Positions 11,101-19,430 are shown, counted from the first letter of the stretch. The stretch: DNA of 64,000 bases from Membranihabitans maritimus (GCF_021729145.1 NZ_JAJSLW010000008.1:1-64000), one strand, 5' to 3'. A program made the numbers and translations. The notes: a model not told the origin generated them from the sequence alone.

Positions 11101-11478
11101 AACGTAAGAAGTGGAAACAATCATCTTTTATCCAATGTTGAGCTGCGAGTACCGGTTTTCCAATATTTATTCGGGAAAAATATGAGGAGTCGTATCCTTC
11201 GTGATTTTCAACTCGTTGGATTCTTTGACTTTGGTATGGCATGGGAAGGAAGGAATCCTTATGATCCCAATAATCCGATCAATTATATTGAAATACATCG
11301 TCCGCCAATTCTGGATGCCAAGGTCCAATATTTTCGAGACCCGTTTGCCATGGGCTATGGTGGAGGTGTAAGAATTAATCTTTTTGGTTATTTTCTGAGA
11401 GGAGATTATGCATGGGGTATTGATTCCGGCACCATTGGAAAACCGCACATCCACGTATCATTGGGTATGGATTTTTAA
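8128..11478 (+). CDS. Large TolB-like propeller / outer-membrane beta-barrel protein
   Basis: The 1116-residue product has a Sec signal peptide (LNYLIISFLLFLTAKSFSQ). A region resembling peptidase-MA domains follows (about 30-280), then a WD40/TolB-like propeller region (about 290-560: LYIIYERRDNIYIRI, DLYRYDLRTRQ). The C-terminal third (from about 780) resembles Omp85/surface-antigen barrel strands and ends in HVSLGMDF, with the terminal Phe expected of outer-membrane proteins. Similar proteins are common in Bacteroidota and are usually annotated as TolB-like; their function is not established. The HExxH expected of a peptidase-MA catalytic site is not visible. The start is TTG: an in-frame stop lies at 8116 and no ATG gives the signal peptide. 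Confidence 0.8.
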   Translation: MRLNYLIISFLLFLTAKSFSQVSSVKFGKNRVQYHDDFSQWSYYQSENVKTYWYGKSRSVGFIAAKIAEKKYPEILDLLEHKINQKIELLVFSDLSDENQSNIGDDEILYNEDELVSIVNSKVFVHYDGNLKTLEQRIREGLCGILVNDMFFGGGVEAGLQANYAKKLPEWFLDGLISFAGADWNEIKDNEFRQYLREEGELNFKKMQRSHPILTGHSFWYFLASTYGKSIIPNLLYLTKLNRDLDDAFVFVFGVEIDQMVVQWKNFFESIYKIEDRDTVKPAQGQELKLWKRGRAKITGGDFERSGNRLAYVINFEGKYRVYIKDETTGDKKKVFQYGTRNPFLPMDENYPSVRWGESGRDLYIIYERRDNIYIRIINTETGEFFEQLFPERFERIFGFDIIDERYILLSALDMGNIDLYRYDLRTRQSDRYMQDYFADMNPEIVNHELGRFVVFQSNRDRMSWTQWQSDSIPGITTSDIWMMELENHRNLFPLYQTSNNNEKLVKATAEGVYFLSSETGIENLTSLKYQIEKKDSIYLRRNLGKYYRIGKEFKDTVDQGLLSGFSEYVTHISPTQFLTDMNTHLESAIVSDQAESAIYTIQVDEKYHSFYDDRLIKVDTVSPVAYYQYLERKYDAQSRKDSMKLLALDPNQAFQTEYDNVFDSDYLDSLFRSKTEIFTNLSFDGKSSYVPQRDDFVNIDRSNIVPYRWQFSIFESSFKPSNELLFDGLDSYAGEGGTYQRIPTGLLGKVEIKDLFEDYEFEGGVRFPPNFNSAEYYLIYRDKKVRLDKSLAFYRKVQSERFPTPTGLQGGNKYEVLLGQAGVSYPLDFFNSIRAKFTLRQDKRLIKPTNIMELNSAPDISQRIGLKLEYVFDNSFIYSTNIRFGSRVKFFGEVMKQVEIQLIEDFKFDLADGYLSVFGVDARHYIPVLKHSVFALRVGAAASLGSEKILYYLGGADNEIIPQFNDQGRTNYRYNYAFQTIAPNLRGFQSNVRSGNNHLLSNVELRVPVFQYLFGKNMRSRILRDFQLVGFFDFGMAWEGRNPYDPNNPINYIEIHRPPILDAKVQYFRDPFAMGYGGGVRINLFGYFLRGDYAWGIDSGTIGKPHIHVSLGMDF

Positions 11479-11523
11479 AAAAATGTTGAATCCTACCAAC
11501 CTATTCCCATAGTAGTCCGTCTT

Positions 11524-12072
11524 ATGTGTAAATATTTGTTTAATCTATATTACACAGGTGTGACTATTGCAAAATTCCTACTTGGATCCTTTTTTATATT
11601 ATTGATACACGGTTGTGACACAAAAATCGATTCTATACCCAATAATCAGGTAGAAGAATACATTTTTGAGTTACAGGCAAATCAATACCAGGAATTTAAA
11701 TTCCCTTCATTTTCAGCTAACCATATTTCCCAGTTATTAGAATTTGGAAATGAGACAATACCTACCCGTACGTTCCCTCATAACCCTGTTGTTTGCTATA
11801 TGACAGAGGCGGAAACAAAAGTAGGAGTGGTAGTCTTGTGGACTATTGAATCTATTCGAAGGAGTTTCCTGGAAGATTCGGAGGAATTAATTTATCCCTC
11901 TGCAGACCCTCTACTTATTATGAATGACCCTCAAAATGAAGATTATAATTATTATCACGGTTACCATATAAAAGCCTATGAAGCTTATAAAAAATGGTGG
12001 CAATTAGAATTGCCGCTTGGAGAAAAAATGAAAATTAATCCACTGGGGGATAGCACCTTGAAGTGGAGATGA
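11524..12072 (+). CDS. Small lipoprotein of unknown function (DUF4943-like)
   Basis: The 182-residue protein has a hydrophobic N-terminus ending in a lipobox-like IHGC (Cys 31), so it is probably lipid-anchored. The body has no recognised catalytic motif; Tyr/Trp-rich stretches such as NYYHGYHIKAYEAYKKWW stand out. I tentatively associate it with the DUF4943 family from memory of Bacteroidota lipoproteins, but this needs a profile search. It follows the large barrel-protein gene by 45 bases and may be co-transcribed with it. A strong bidirectional terminator lies just downstream at 12107-12138. Confidence 0.6.
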   Translation: MCKYLFNLYYTGVTIAKFLLGSFFILLIHGCDTKIDSIPNNQVEEYIFELQANQYQEFKFPSFSANHISQLLEFGNETIPTRTFPHNPVVCYMTEAETKVGVVVLWTIESIRRSFLEDSEELIYPSADPLLIMNDPQNEDYNYYHGYHIKAYEAYKKWWQLELPLGEKMKINPLGDSTLKWR

Positions 12073-12106
12073 TATTATAATTTAACTACCTTATGTTTTC
12101 TAATAA

Positions 12107-12138
12107 GAAAGCCTGAAACATAATTGCTTCAGGCTTTC
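12107..12138. terminator. Bidirectional intrinsic terminator between the lipoprotein gene and htpG
   Basis: A perfect 11-bp inverted repeat, GAAAGCCTGAA / TTCAGGCTTTC, with a 10-base loop lies between two convergent genes. It has A/T-rich flanks on both sides, so it can end transcription from either direction. Confidence 0.8.
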
Positions 12139-12161
12139 TCTTTATAATGGTTATTATTACA

Positions 12162-14039
12162 TTAATTTGACGCGTAGTTCAAACTTTGTTTAACAAAATC
12201 CGTCAATGATTTACCATTGAGCATATTTTGATTTAGTAAGGCAAGGTTGTACAGGTACTTTGTGAAATCTTGTTTCTTTTCTTCACTTCTCATATTTATT
12301 AGTTTCTGAGAAATTAATGGGTGGTTCCCGTTCACAATTACCTGATACATTCCGAGGTTGTGTGTCGGAACCTGACCGGACTGCAATCGTTGCATATCTT
12401 CCATTCTCCTCATAAATTCGGGCTTCACAATTTGGACAGGAGCTGATTCTGCAGGGAGGGGGCGAATTTCGAATTGATTATCATTGATAGACAGAACTTC
12501 CGTAAATAATTTTTTAAGTTTTTCCGTCTCTTTTTCACTTAATGAAGTTTCGCTTTCTTCATCTTTAGAGACCAATCGATCAACCGTTTCGCTATCCACC
12601 CTTACAAACCGAACGTTGTCCCATTTATGTTCGAGGGTTTGTACGAAGTGATTGTCAAGCACCTGGTCCAGAACCAAAACATCATATCCATATTCGACGG
12701 CGTCTGTGACATAACTGTCTTGAACTTCTGAATCAAATGTATAAATAGCTACTTTGACATCGTTTTTGTCTGTTTGGTTTTCTTTGATCTTCTCGAAGTA
12801 TTCTTCCAGGGTAAAATATTTTTCTTCTGTGTTTTTCACGAGCGCTATGTCTTTCGAACGGTCGTAAAATTTATCTTCACTGATCATTCCGTATTTTACA
12901 AAAACGCCAATGTCTTTCCATTTTGATTCGTAGCTCTCGCGATCCTGATTAAATAACTCCTTCAGCTTTTCTGCTACTTTTTTGGTGATATACCCCGTGA
13001 TTTTCTTTACATTCCTGTCGCTCTGTAAGGAGCTGCGAGATACATTGAGAGGGATATCAGGCGAATCAATAACACCGTGAAGTAGGGTTAGAAACTCGGG
13101 AACAATTTCTTTTACTTCATCAGTTACATAAACCTGGTTGGAGTACAATTGAATCTTATTTTTTTGCACTTCCAGTTGGTTGTTTATTTTCGGGAAATAC
13201 AAAATTCCGGTTAAGTGAAAAGGAAAATCAATATTCAGGTGTATCCAGAATAGTGGCTTTTCGCTGTAGGGATATAATTCGTCGTAAAAATTTAAGTAAT
13301 CCTCATCAGATAAATCTGTTGGATTTTTCTTCCAAAGGGGATGTGTATTGTTAATTTGATTAGGTACTGTTTCTGTTTTGGGCTCTGCATCTTCCTCTTC
13401 ATCGCTATCCTGTACAGGTATCTCTTTCGTACCGAATTCTATGGGTATGGGTAAAAATTTACAATATTTTGTAAGTAATTCTTCTATTCTTGATTCTTGA
13501 AGATATTCTTCGTCTTCATCATTTATATGCAGGATTACATCGGTTCCTATTTCGTCACGAGTGGCTTCTTCCAGTTCATATGAAGGGTCTCCTTCACAAC
13601 TCCATTTAACGGCCTCTGAACCTTCTTTCCAGGATTTTGATACTACATCCACTTTTTTTGCAACCATGAAAGCCGAATAAAATCCTAATCCAAAATGGCC
13701 AATGATCCCACTTCCTTCATCCTTGTATTTCTCCAAAAAATCATTGGCACTTGATAATGCCAATTGATTCAGATACTTTTTCATCTCTTCACCTGTCATT
13801 CCAATTCCCTGATCTGAAATGGTAAGTGTCTTTTTGTCAGTGTCTAGTTTTACTTCAATCTTTAATCCTTCAACAGAACCCGTGAATTCACCTTTTCGAG
13901 CTAATGTATTTAACTTCTGAGTGGCATCAACGGCATTAGAAATCAACTCGCGTAAGAATATTTCCTGGTCTGAATACAAATATTGTTTTATTATAGGAAA
14001 TATATTCTCGGATTGAACTGAAATTTGACCTTTTTCCAT
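12162..14039 (-). CDS. htpG: Molecular chaperone HtpG (Hsp90)
   Basis: The 625-residue product is a full-length bacterial Hsp90, an ATP-dependent cytoplasmic chaperone dimer. The N-terminal GHKL ATPase motifs are clear: ELISNAVDA (about residues 31-39), DQGIGM, and GHFGLGFYSAFMVA. The middle domain contains the conserved LNVSRSSLQ, whose Arg contacts ATP phosphate, and YVTDEVKEIVPEFL. A C-terminal dimerisation region follows. An acidic insertion (DSDEEEDAEPKTE) is present between the N and middle domains, a linker that varies between species. The gene appears monocistronic, with a terminator at its 3' side. Confidence 0.97.
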   Translation of the reverse strand: MEKGQISVQSENIFPIIKQYLYSDQEIFLRELISNAVDATQKLNTLARKGEFTGSVEGLKIEVKLDTDKKTLTISDQGIGMTGEEMKKYLNQLALSSANDFLEKYKDEGSGIIGHFGLGFYSAFMVAKKVDVVSKSWKEGSEAVKWSCEGDPSYELEEATRDEIGTDVILHINDEDEEYLQESRIEELLTKYCKFLPIPIEFGTKEIPVQDSDEEEDAEPKTETVPNQINNTHPLWKKNPTDLSDEDYLNFYDELYPYSEKPLFWIHLNIDFPFHLTGILYFPKINNQLEVQKNKIQLYSNQVYVTDEVKEIVPEFLTLLHGVIDSPDIPLNVSRSSLQSDRNVKKITGYITKKVAEKLKELFNQDRESYESKWKDIGVFVKYGMISEDKFYDRSKDIALVKNTEEKYFTLEEYFEKIKENQTDKNDVKVAIYTFDSEVQDSYVTDAVEYGYDVLVLDQVLDNHFVQTLEHKWDNVRFVRVDSETVDRLVSKDEESETSLSEKETEKLKKLFTEVLSINDNQFEIRPLPAESAPVQIVKPEFMRRMEDMQRLQSGQVPTHNLGMYQVIVNGNHPLISQKLINMRSEEKKQDFTKYLYNLALLNQNMLNGKSLTDFVKQSLNYASN

Positions 14040-14224
14040 GCTATTACTTATGATTTTAGTTGTCCAAAATATAGTTGAAAATGTTCAAAAGATGTGCCAT
14101 TCCCATGTTGCTGTCAAAATGTCCTGATTGCGATTTGTTTTTGTAAATAATAATAGAGTAATGGATAAATAGTAGCTGTAGAATAAAATAATATTTAAAC
14201 TTGGATAGTTATTAAATTGTAAAT

Positions 14225-14250
14225 AAACTCGTAAGTGAACTTACGAGTTT
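14225..14250 (-). terminator. Probable terminator of the AMP nucleosidase gene
   Basis: An 11-bp perfect inverted repeat AAACTCGTAAG / CTTACGAGTTT with a 4-base loop lies downstream of the minus-strand AMP nucleosidase gene. On that strand it is followed by a broken T-rich run. The stem is AT-rich in part, so strength is uncertain. Confidence 0.6.
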
Positions 14251-14262
14251 ACTCATGGTCTG

Positions 14263-14304
14263 GACCGGTTCTTACAGGGGGATTTTGTGAACCGGTCTTT
14301 TTTA
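14263..14304 (+). terminator. Plus-strand terminator-shaped hairpin with T-run
   Basis: GACCGGTT (14263-14270) and AACCGGTC (14290-14297) form an 8-bp stem that is followed directly by a run of T on the plus strand. No annotated plus-strand gene ends here, because both flanking genes are on the minus strand. It may close an unannotated small RNA, or may work only as part of the AMP nucleosidase 3' end. Confidence 0.4.
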
Positions 14305-15078
14305 TTAAAACCGCAGGTGTTTTACCGTTAAAGACCGGTTAATGAGTTGTCTCAGGCTGTCAATTCCAATCCGTAAGTGTGTTTCGGCATAGTTTCTTGT
14401 AACATTAATATCGCTGGCTTCGGTTTTTACTCCTTCGGGTACCATTGGAATATCAGATACAAGAAGTAGTGCACCGGCTTGTATATGGTTTTTAAATGCC
14501 GCTACAAAAATAGTTGCAGTTTCCATATCTATGGCCAGTGCACGTAATGAGCGCAAATATTTTTTAAAGTCTTCACGATGTTCCCAGACTCTTTTATTAG
14601 TTGTATAAACAGTTCCTGTCCAATAGTCTTCGCCGTATTCCCTGATCGTTGTGGAAACGGCTTTTTGTAAAGCAAAAGCTGGAAGGGCCGGTACCTCCGG
14701 AGGCAGATAATCATTGGAGGTTCCTTCTCCTCTGATTGCCGCAATCGGCAGGATAAGGTCTCCTACTTTATTTGTTTTCATTTTGAGGCCGCCACATTTA
14801 CCCAGAAAAACCACTGCTTTGGGTTTTATGGCGGTAAGTAAGTCTATAATAGTACCTGCATTGGGGCTTCCCATCCCAAAGTTTATGATGGTAATATCCT
14901 CGTGAGTTGCGGATTTCATGGCGCGACCTTCTCCTTTTATTTCACATCCATACCATTGGGCAAACATCTCTACATAATTATTGAAATTGACGAGGATGAT
15001 ATATTTGCCAAAATTCTCCAGAGATGTTCCGGTATACCTTGGAAGCCAGTCTCTGACGATTTCTTTTTTTGTTTTCAT
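14305..15078 (-). CDS. amn: AMP nucleosidase (short Bacteroidota form)
   Basis: The enzyme hydrolyses AMP to adenine and ribose 5-phosphate and belongs to the nucleoside phosphorylase superfamily. The 257-residue length is that of the short Bacteroidota type rather than the roughly 480-residue E. coli Amn. Recognisable stretches are NFGMGSPNAGTIIDLL (phosphate-site loop), VVFLGKCGGLK, GEGTSNDYLPPEVPALPAFALQK and AIDMETATIF, the last holding the ribose-binding Glu/Met pattern. The ending LTVKHLRF is typical of the group. A TACCTTTA box at 15114-15107 could be its -7 element. The neighbouring htpG gene, also on the minus strand, is separated by hairpins. Confidence 0.92.
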   Translation of the reverse strand: MKTKKEIVRDWLPRYTGTSLENFGKYIILVNFNNYVEMFAQWYGCEIKGEGRAMKSATHEDITIINFGMGSPNAGTIIDLLTAIKPKAVVFLGKCGGLKMKTNKVGDLILPIAAIRGEGTSNDYLPPEVPALPAFALQKAVSTTIREYGEDYWTGTVYTTNKRVWEHREDFKKYLRSLRALAIDMETATIFVAAFKNHIQAGALLLVSDIPMVPEGVKTEASDINVTRNYAETHLRIGIDSLRQLINRSLTVKHLRF

Positions 15079-15527
15079 ATAATGGATTTCTATTGATATT
15101 TTTAATTAAAGGTATGGCTTTTTACGATAATACCTGTGCGTACTGAACTTTTAGGTTCGGTGCGATTTACGTTGTCGGAGTACAGTTGCTTATTGCATTA
15201 TGAAGGTTTTTTTATTTTGCTCGTTACTTCTCGATAAGAAAATATAAAAATTACAGAATGTGAATAGAACATTGAACTTTATAGGATATTTTACTGTTTC
15301 GATGGTTAATAATATTTGTATATTTACATAATTTCTATTGGCAGTAGAATGTGATTTTATTTAATTTTGACTTATCGTTATTTCTTTTTGAAAACTTTGT
15401 AGTGTGGGTAAAATTATCCGTAAATCAGGTACATTTACAATCTGGAAAAGAAAAGATCGATGAAGTAGATTTTGGACCGTAATAATTTAGTTAACTATCT
15501 GCGTATAATAGAAAATGTTGAAAGGTT
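15079..15527. other. Divergent intergenic region with a strong hairpin
   Basis: The 449 bases separate the divergent AMP nucleosidase and cupin genes. A 10-bp imperfect (G-T containing) stem CGTACTGAAC / GTTCGGTGCG with a 6-base loop lies at 15139-15164, about 60-90 bases upstream of the AMP nucleosidase start. It could be an operator or a remnant element. No gene is supported here. Confidence 0.45.
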
Positions 15528-16385
15528 ATGAAACTAATACCTATTGAACGAGTATCCGGAATTTCACCAGGTGAATTTCAGGAGAAGTATTTAAAAACAA
15601 AAACTCCGGTTGTACTTACTGACATTACTTCAGATTGGCCCGCTAAGGATAAATGGACTTGGGATTTCCTTAGAGATAATTATGGGCATCTAGAGGTTCC
15701 ATTATATTCCAAGGACTATCACAAACCCGGGAAGGGATATATGTCTCCGGCAAAAAAAATGAAGTTTGGTGATTACCTTACCCTCATACAGAATGAGCCT
15801 ACCGATTACAGGATGTTTTTATATAATATTTTTGAACATGCACCCGAATTGGTTCACGACTTTTCTACGCCTGGGGTCATGGGGGGCTTTATGAGTAAAT
15901 ATCCTTTTATGTTTTTTGGAGGAGCGGGATCTACAGTGAACCTTCACTACGATATCGATTATTCTTGTGTGTTTCATACTCATTTTCAAACAGAGAAAGA
16001 GTGTATCCTGTTTGACCAGGAACAGTCGGTGTATTTATACAATCATCCTTTTACAGTACAAAGCCATGTTGATTTATTGAATCCTGACTATGAGCGGTTT
16101 CCCGCCTTGGAAAAAGCCACTGGGTATAGAACTATTTTAAAGCATGGAGAGACCCTTTTCATGCCGATGGGATGTTGGCATTTTATGCACTATGTTACAG
16201 GTGGATATTCCCTTAGTTTACGGGCAAATGCTTCCTTATTGACCAGGGCCAGAGGATTAATGAATATTACCAGGCATTTTGTTGTAGATAAAGGGATGAA
16301 TAAGATAATGGGATCCAAATGGAAATCTTTAAAAGAGGAAATAGCTGTAAAACGAGCAGATAAAGTGTTAGAAACGGCTGAATAA
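15528..16385 (+). CDS. Cupin-like / JmjC-type Fe(II)-oxoglutarate oxygenase family protein
   Basis: The 285-residue protein matches the cupin_8/JmjC-like family. The N-terminal signature TPVVLTDITSDWPAKDKWTWDFL is characteristic. The predicted iron ligands are His-x-Asp in NLHYDIDYS (about residues 143-145) and a distal His in MGCWHFMHYV (about 221). Such proteins may hydroxylate amino acids in proteins or small molecules using 2-oxoglutarate; the substrate is not readable. It is a single plus-strand gene 231 bases ahead of the VOC-SDR pair, and could share a transcript, though no evidence decides this. Confidence 0.85.
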   Translation: MKLIPIERVSGISPGEFQEKYLKTKTPVVLTDITSDWPAKDKWTWDFLRDNYGHLEVPLYSKDYHKPGKGYMSPAKKMKFGDYLTLIQNEPTDYRMFLYNIFEHAPELVHDFSTPGVMGGFMSKYPFMFFGGAGSTVNLHYDIDYSCVFHTHFQTEKECILFDQEQSVYLYNHPFTVQSHVDLLNPDYERFPALEKATGYRTILKHGETLFMPMGCWHFMHYVTGGYSLSLRANASLLTRARGLMNITRHFVVDKGMNKIMGSKWKSLKEEIAVKRADKVLETAE

Positions 16386-16616
16386 TATCCTTTTTGATTT
16401 CTTGAAGATTCAGAAAGCGAATTGTTTTTTGCGGAAATTCAAGTGTTTTCCCTTTCTTTGCTGTTTAGTTACCAAATGTGTTTTCTGGTGGTTTCATATT
16501 TGTTGTATAATTGTTTATTTGGATTAATAATTCTACATAAATATTTTAATGTGTTCAATCTTGTTTCACTTTTGAATACCGAAGGCTAGCAGAATAGTAA
16601 ACAGCAGAATAGAATT

Positions 16617-17678
16617 ATGAAGAAACCTTATATAAGTGGTATCCAACAAATGGGGATTGGTGTTGGCAATGTTCACGAAGCCTGGAAATGGTATCGGAAG
16701 AACCTGGGGGTAGATGTTCCTATTTTTGAAGAAGCTGCAGAGGCTTCTCTCATGTTGCCCTATACAGGTGGTGAACCGCGCAAGAGACACGCAGTATTAG
16801 CAATGAATCTGAATGGTGGTGGCGGTTTTGAGATATGGCAGTATGTGGGGAGGACACCTCAAAAACCCAGTTTTGAAATTTTACCTGGGGACCTGGGTAT
16901 TAATATCGCAAAAATAAAGTCAAGTGATGTCAGTAAAACGTTTAATAAGTTAAAGAATAATGGAGTAAAGCTATTATCTGAACGTTTAACCGATCCAAGG
17001 GGAAAGGAACATTTTTATTTTTCAGACCCTTATAATAATATATTTGAAGTTGTTCATTCAGACCAGTGGTTTGGTCAACGCTACAGGGTAAATGGAGGAA
17101 TCGTGGGTGCGGTGGTAGGTGTCTCTGACATCGATCGGTCGATGGTATTTTATAAAGAAATCCTGGGCTATAATCAAGTTGAATACGATATAAAGGACTC
17201 TGCAAATGATTTTGGAGAATGGAATTCCGATGGGTTTTCTTTCAGGAGGGTTTTGCTGACGAGGGAAGCACCCTATCACGGTCCATTTTCTGAAATGTTG
17301 GGAAAGACAGAAATTGAGTTGATTCAGGTAAAGGGAAGAGAACCAAAGAAAATTTATGCGGATAGATTTTGGGGTGATCTTGGATTTATTCATTTGTGTT
17401 TTGATATTGTAGGAATGAATGAAATGCGTGAACTTTGTGCATCATTTGGCAGCCCATTTACGGTTGATAGCAGTAATAGTTTTGATATGGGGGAAGCAGC
17501 TGGGCACTTTAGTTATGTAGAGGACCCTGATGGGACCCTAATAGAATTTGTAGAAACCCATAAAATTCCAATTATGAAAAAAATTGGATGGTATTTGGAC
17601 TTGAGAAAACGCAAACCGGAAAAGAAACTACCGAAATTAATGCTTAAGGCACTTTCACTAAACCGGGTAAAAGATTAA
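16617..17678 (+). CDS. Two-domain VOC family protein
   Basis: The 353-residue product holds two VOC modules. The first starts at GIQQMGIGVGNVHEAWKWYRKNLG and ends near HFYFSDPYNNIFEVVHSD; the second starts at GIVGAVVGVSDIDRSMVFYKEILG and ends at HFSYVEDPDGTLIEFVETH. Paired VOC modules occur in extradiol-dioxygenase-like and lyase-like proteins; no family-specific substrate residue can be named. There is no signal peptide. Its TAA stop overlaps the ATG of the following SDR gene by one base, so the two are likely translationally coupled and may act on the same compound. Confidence 0.85.
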   Translation: MKKPYISGIQQMGIGVGNVHEAWKWYRKNLGVDVPIFEEAAEASLMLPYTGGEPRKRHAVLAMNLNGGGGFEIWQYVGRTPQKPSFEILPGDLGINIAKIKSSDVSKTFNKLKNNGVKLLSERLTDPRGKEHFYFSDPYNNIFEVVHSDQWFGQRYRVNGGIVGAVVGVSDIDRSMVFYKEILGYNQVEYDIKDSANDFGEWNSDGFSFRRVLLTREAPYHGPFSEMLGKTEIELIQVKGREPKKIYADRFWGDLGFIHLCFDIVGMNEMRELCASFGSPFTVDSSNSFDMGEAAGHFSYVEDPDGTLIEFVETHKIPIMKKIGWYLDLRKRKPEKKLPKLMLKALSLNRVKD

Positions 17679-18472
17679 TGGCTGGATTTGAAAACAAATG
17701 GATTTGGATAACAGGTGCATCTTCTGGATTGGGAAGGGCAATGGCCCTGGTATTTTCCAAAGAAAATGCAAACTTAATCTTGTCATCGAGGAATGTGGAC
17801 AAATTGGAAGATGTACGCAATGAATGCACAGGAACCGGGCGTAAGGAGATATTGACTCTTGACCTTCAGAGTGAAAGTGAATTCCCGGAAAAAGTCGACC
17901 AAGCCCTTTCTTTTGGAGGAGCGATCGATATCTTAATTAATAATGGAGGAATAAGCCAAAGGGCACAGGCTGTTAATACTCAACCCGAAGTTGCCCGAAA
18001 GTTATTTGAAGTTAATTTTTTTGGTACCATTGAATTAACCCGACAGGTATTGCCATCCATGATTGACCGAAATCGTGGTCATATTGTAGTCATATCAAGT
18101 GTGGTAGGGAAATTTGGAAGTCCTTTACGTTCCACATATTCTGCCAGTAAACACGCCTTACATGGGTATTTTGATTCCTTGAGATTTGAGGTTCAGGATA
18201 ATGGTATTGATGTATCTATCATTTGTCCGGGTTTTATCCAGACCGAAGTATCCCGAAATGCACTAACGGCAAATGGAAATCCCCAGGGAAAAATGGATAA
18301 TAAAACCTCAAAAGGCCTGACTCCGGAAGAATTTGGTAGTAAGGTACTTAATGCTATACGAAAGCGGAAAAAGGAAGCTTATATTGGTAAATATGAAGTG
18401 CTGGGTGTTCATGTGAAAAGGTTCCTGCCCAATCTATTCCACAAGATAATATCCAGGTCGGAGGTGACCTGA
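17678..18472 (+). CDS. SDR family oxidoreductase
   Basis: The 264-residue protein is a classical short-chain dehydrogenase. It shows the NAD(P)-binding glycine motif TGASSGLG (about residues 11-18), the structural NNGG motif, the active-site Ser in VVISSVVG, and the catalytic YSASK. The C-terminal segment with a basic tail resembles DHRS7-like SDRs that act on lipids or steroids, but this is only an impression. The start codon overlaps the stop of the upstream VOC gene. Confidence 0.9.
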   Translation: MAGFENKWIWITGASSGLGRAMALVFSKENANLILSSRNVDKLEDVRNECTGTGRKEILTLDLQSESEFPEKVDQALSFGGAIDILINNGGISQRAQAVNTQPEVARKLFEVNFFGTIELTRQVLPSMIDRNRGHIVVISSVVGKFGSPLRSTYSASKHALHGYFDSLRFEVQDNGIDVSIICPGFIQTEVSRNALTANGNPQGKMDNKTSKGLTPEEFGSKVLNAIRKRKKEAYIGKYEVLGVHVKRFLPNLFHKIISRSEVT

Positions 18473-18542
18473 TATTAAGCGATTTTAGTTCCGGAAAGTA
18501 TGGAGGAGATTGATATGTATCAAGTCCAGAAATTGAAATCAC

Positions 18543-18749
18543 CTACAGCCTGGTAGCAAAAAGGTTTTGATGATTATGAAACGTCCAATTTAAAACTGTA
18601 AATAGGGCTTCAGATACAGGAATTGGGGCCCGAGAATTATCTATAATAGATTTGGGCGCTGGCTGCTGTAACAATTCCTTCCATGGAATGTTATACTCAT
18701 TCTTAAACCAATAAACCAAGATTGCATTAATTGTGAGTTCGGCCAACAA
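18543..18749 (-). CDS. Doubtful small open frame, possible gene remnant
   Basis: A 68-codon minus-strand frame lies in the 290-base gap between the SDR and nitroreductase genes. Its start is only 14 bases from the divergent nitroreductase start. The translation (MLAELTINAILVYWFKNEYNIP...) has no recognised motif and no signal peptide. It could be a small protein, a truncated remnant or chance. It is listed only because it fills an otherwise empty gap. Confidence 0.18.
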   Translation of the reverse strand: MLAELTINAILVYWFKNEYNIPWKELLQQPAPKSIIDNSRAPIPVSEALFTVLNWTFHNHQNLFATRL

Positions 18750-18763
18750 AAACTATCGTATTT

Positions 18764-19393
18764 ATGAAATTACTCAAACAACTTCAATGGAGGTATTCTG
18801 CCAAGCGAATGAATGGTAGAGTGATACCTGATGAGATTATTGAAAATATTTTGGAAGCGATACGGTTAGCTCCTACCTCTATGGGATTACAGCCATTTCA
18901 GGTCACTGTTGTTAAAGACCTAAAAGTTCGGAAAGAGATATTTGAAGAAGCCTGCCAGCAGCCCCAGATACTGGAGTGTTCGCACTTATTGATCTTCAAT
19001 GGATGGTCTGATGTCACAGAAGAGCAGGTTGATAATTACCTGAATCGAATCGCTGTAACACGAAATCATGGAATGGAAGAGTTGTCAGGTTTTAGAAAGA
19101 GTATCCTTTCTTTTCTCAGCAGCAGGACAAAGGATCAGGTAAGTGAATGGTCTGCCAGACAAATCTATTTGGCCCTTGGTACAGCGATAGATGCTGCCGC
19201 TATGAGCGAAGTAGATGCTACTCCCATGGAAGGGTTTAATGCCCAAAAAATGGATAAATTGTTTGAACTAAAAGATCGGAAGTTACATTCGGTAGTTTTG
19301 TTGGCATTGGGATACAGAAATGAAGACAAGGATATTTTTGCACGCGCACCTAAAGTGAGACGTAATTCCAAAGAAATTTTTGAACTTATTTAA
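18764..19393 (+). CDS. Nitroreductase family NAD(P)H-dependent oxidoreductase
   Basis: The 209-residue protein resembles NfsB/NfnB-type flavin reductases. The start LKQLQWRYSAKRMNG contains the FMN-binding Arg/Ser (RYSAKR). LAPTSMGLQPFQVTVV is the usual second motif, and the C-terminal LLALGYRNEDKDIFARAPKVRRN includes the FMN-phosphate-binding Lys/Arg region. Family members use FMN and NAD(P)H to reduce quinones and nitroaromatics. It converges with the Dabb lipoprotein gene 37 bases downstream. Confidence 0.92.
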   Translation: MKLLKQLQWRYSAKRMNGRVIPDEIIENILEAIRLAPTSMGLQPFQVTVVKDLKVRKEIFEEACQQPQILECSHLLIFNGWSDVTEEQVDNYLNRIAVTRNHGMEELSGFRKSILSFLSSRTKDQVSEWSARQIYLALGTAIDAAAMSEVDATPMEGFNAQKMDKLFELKDRKLHSVVLLALGYRNEDKDIFARAPKVRRNSKEIFELI

Positions 19394-19430
19394 TTCCCAA
19401 CCTGAATCCTTATAAGTAGTTGAATACAGC

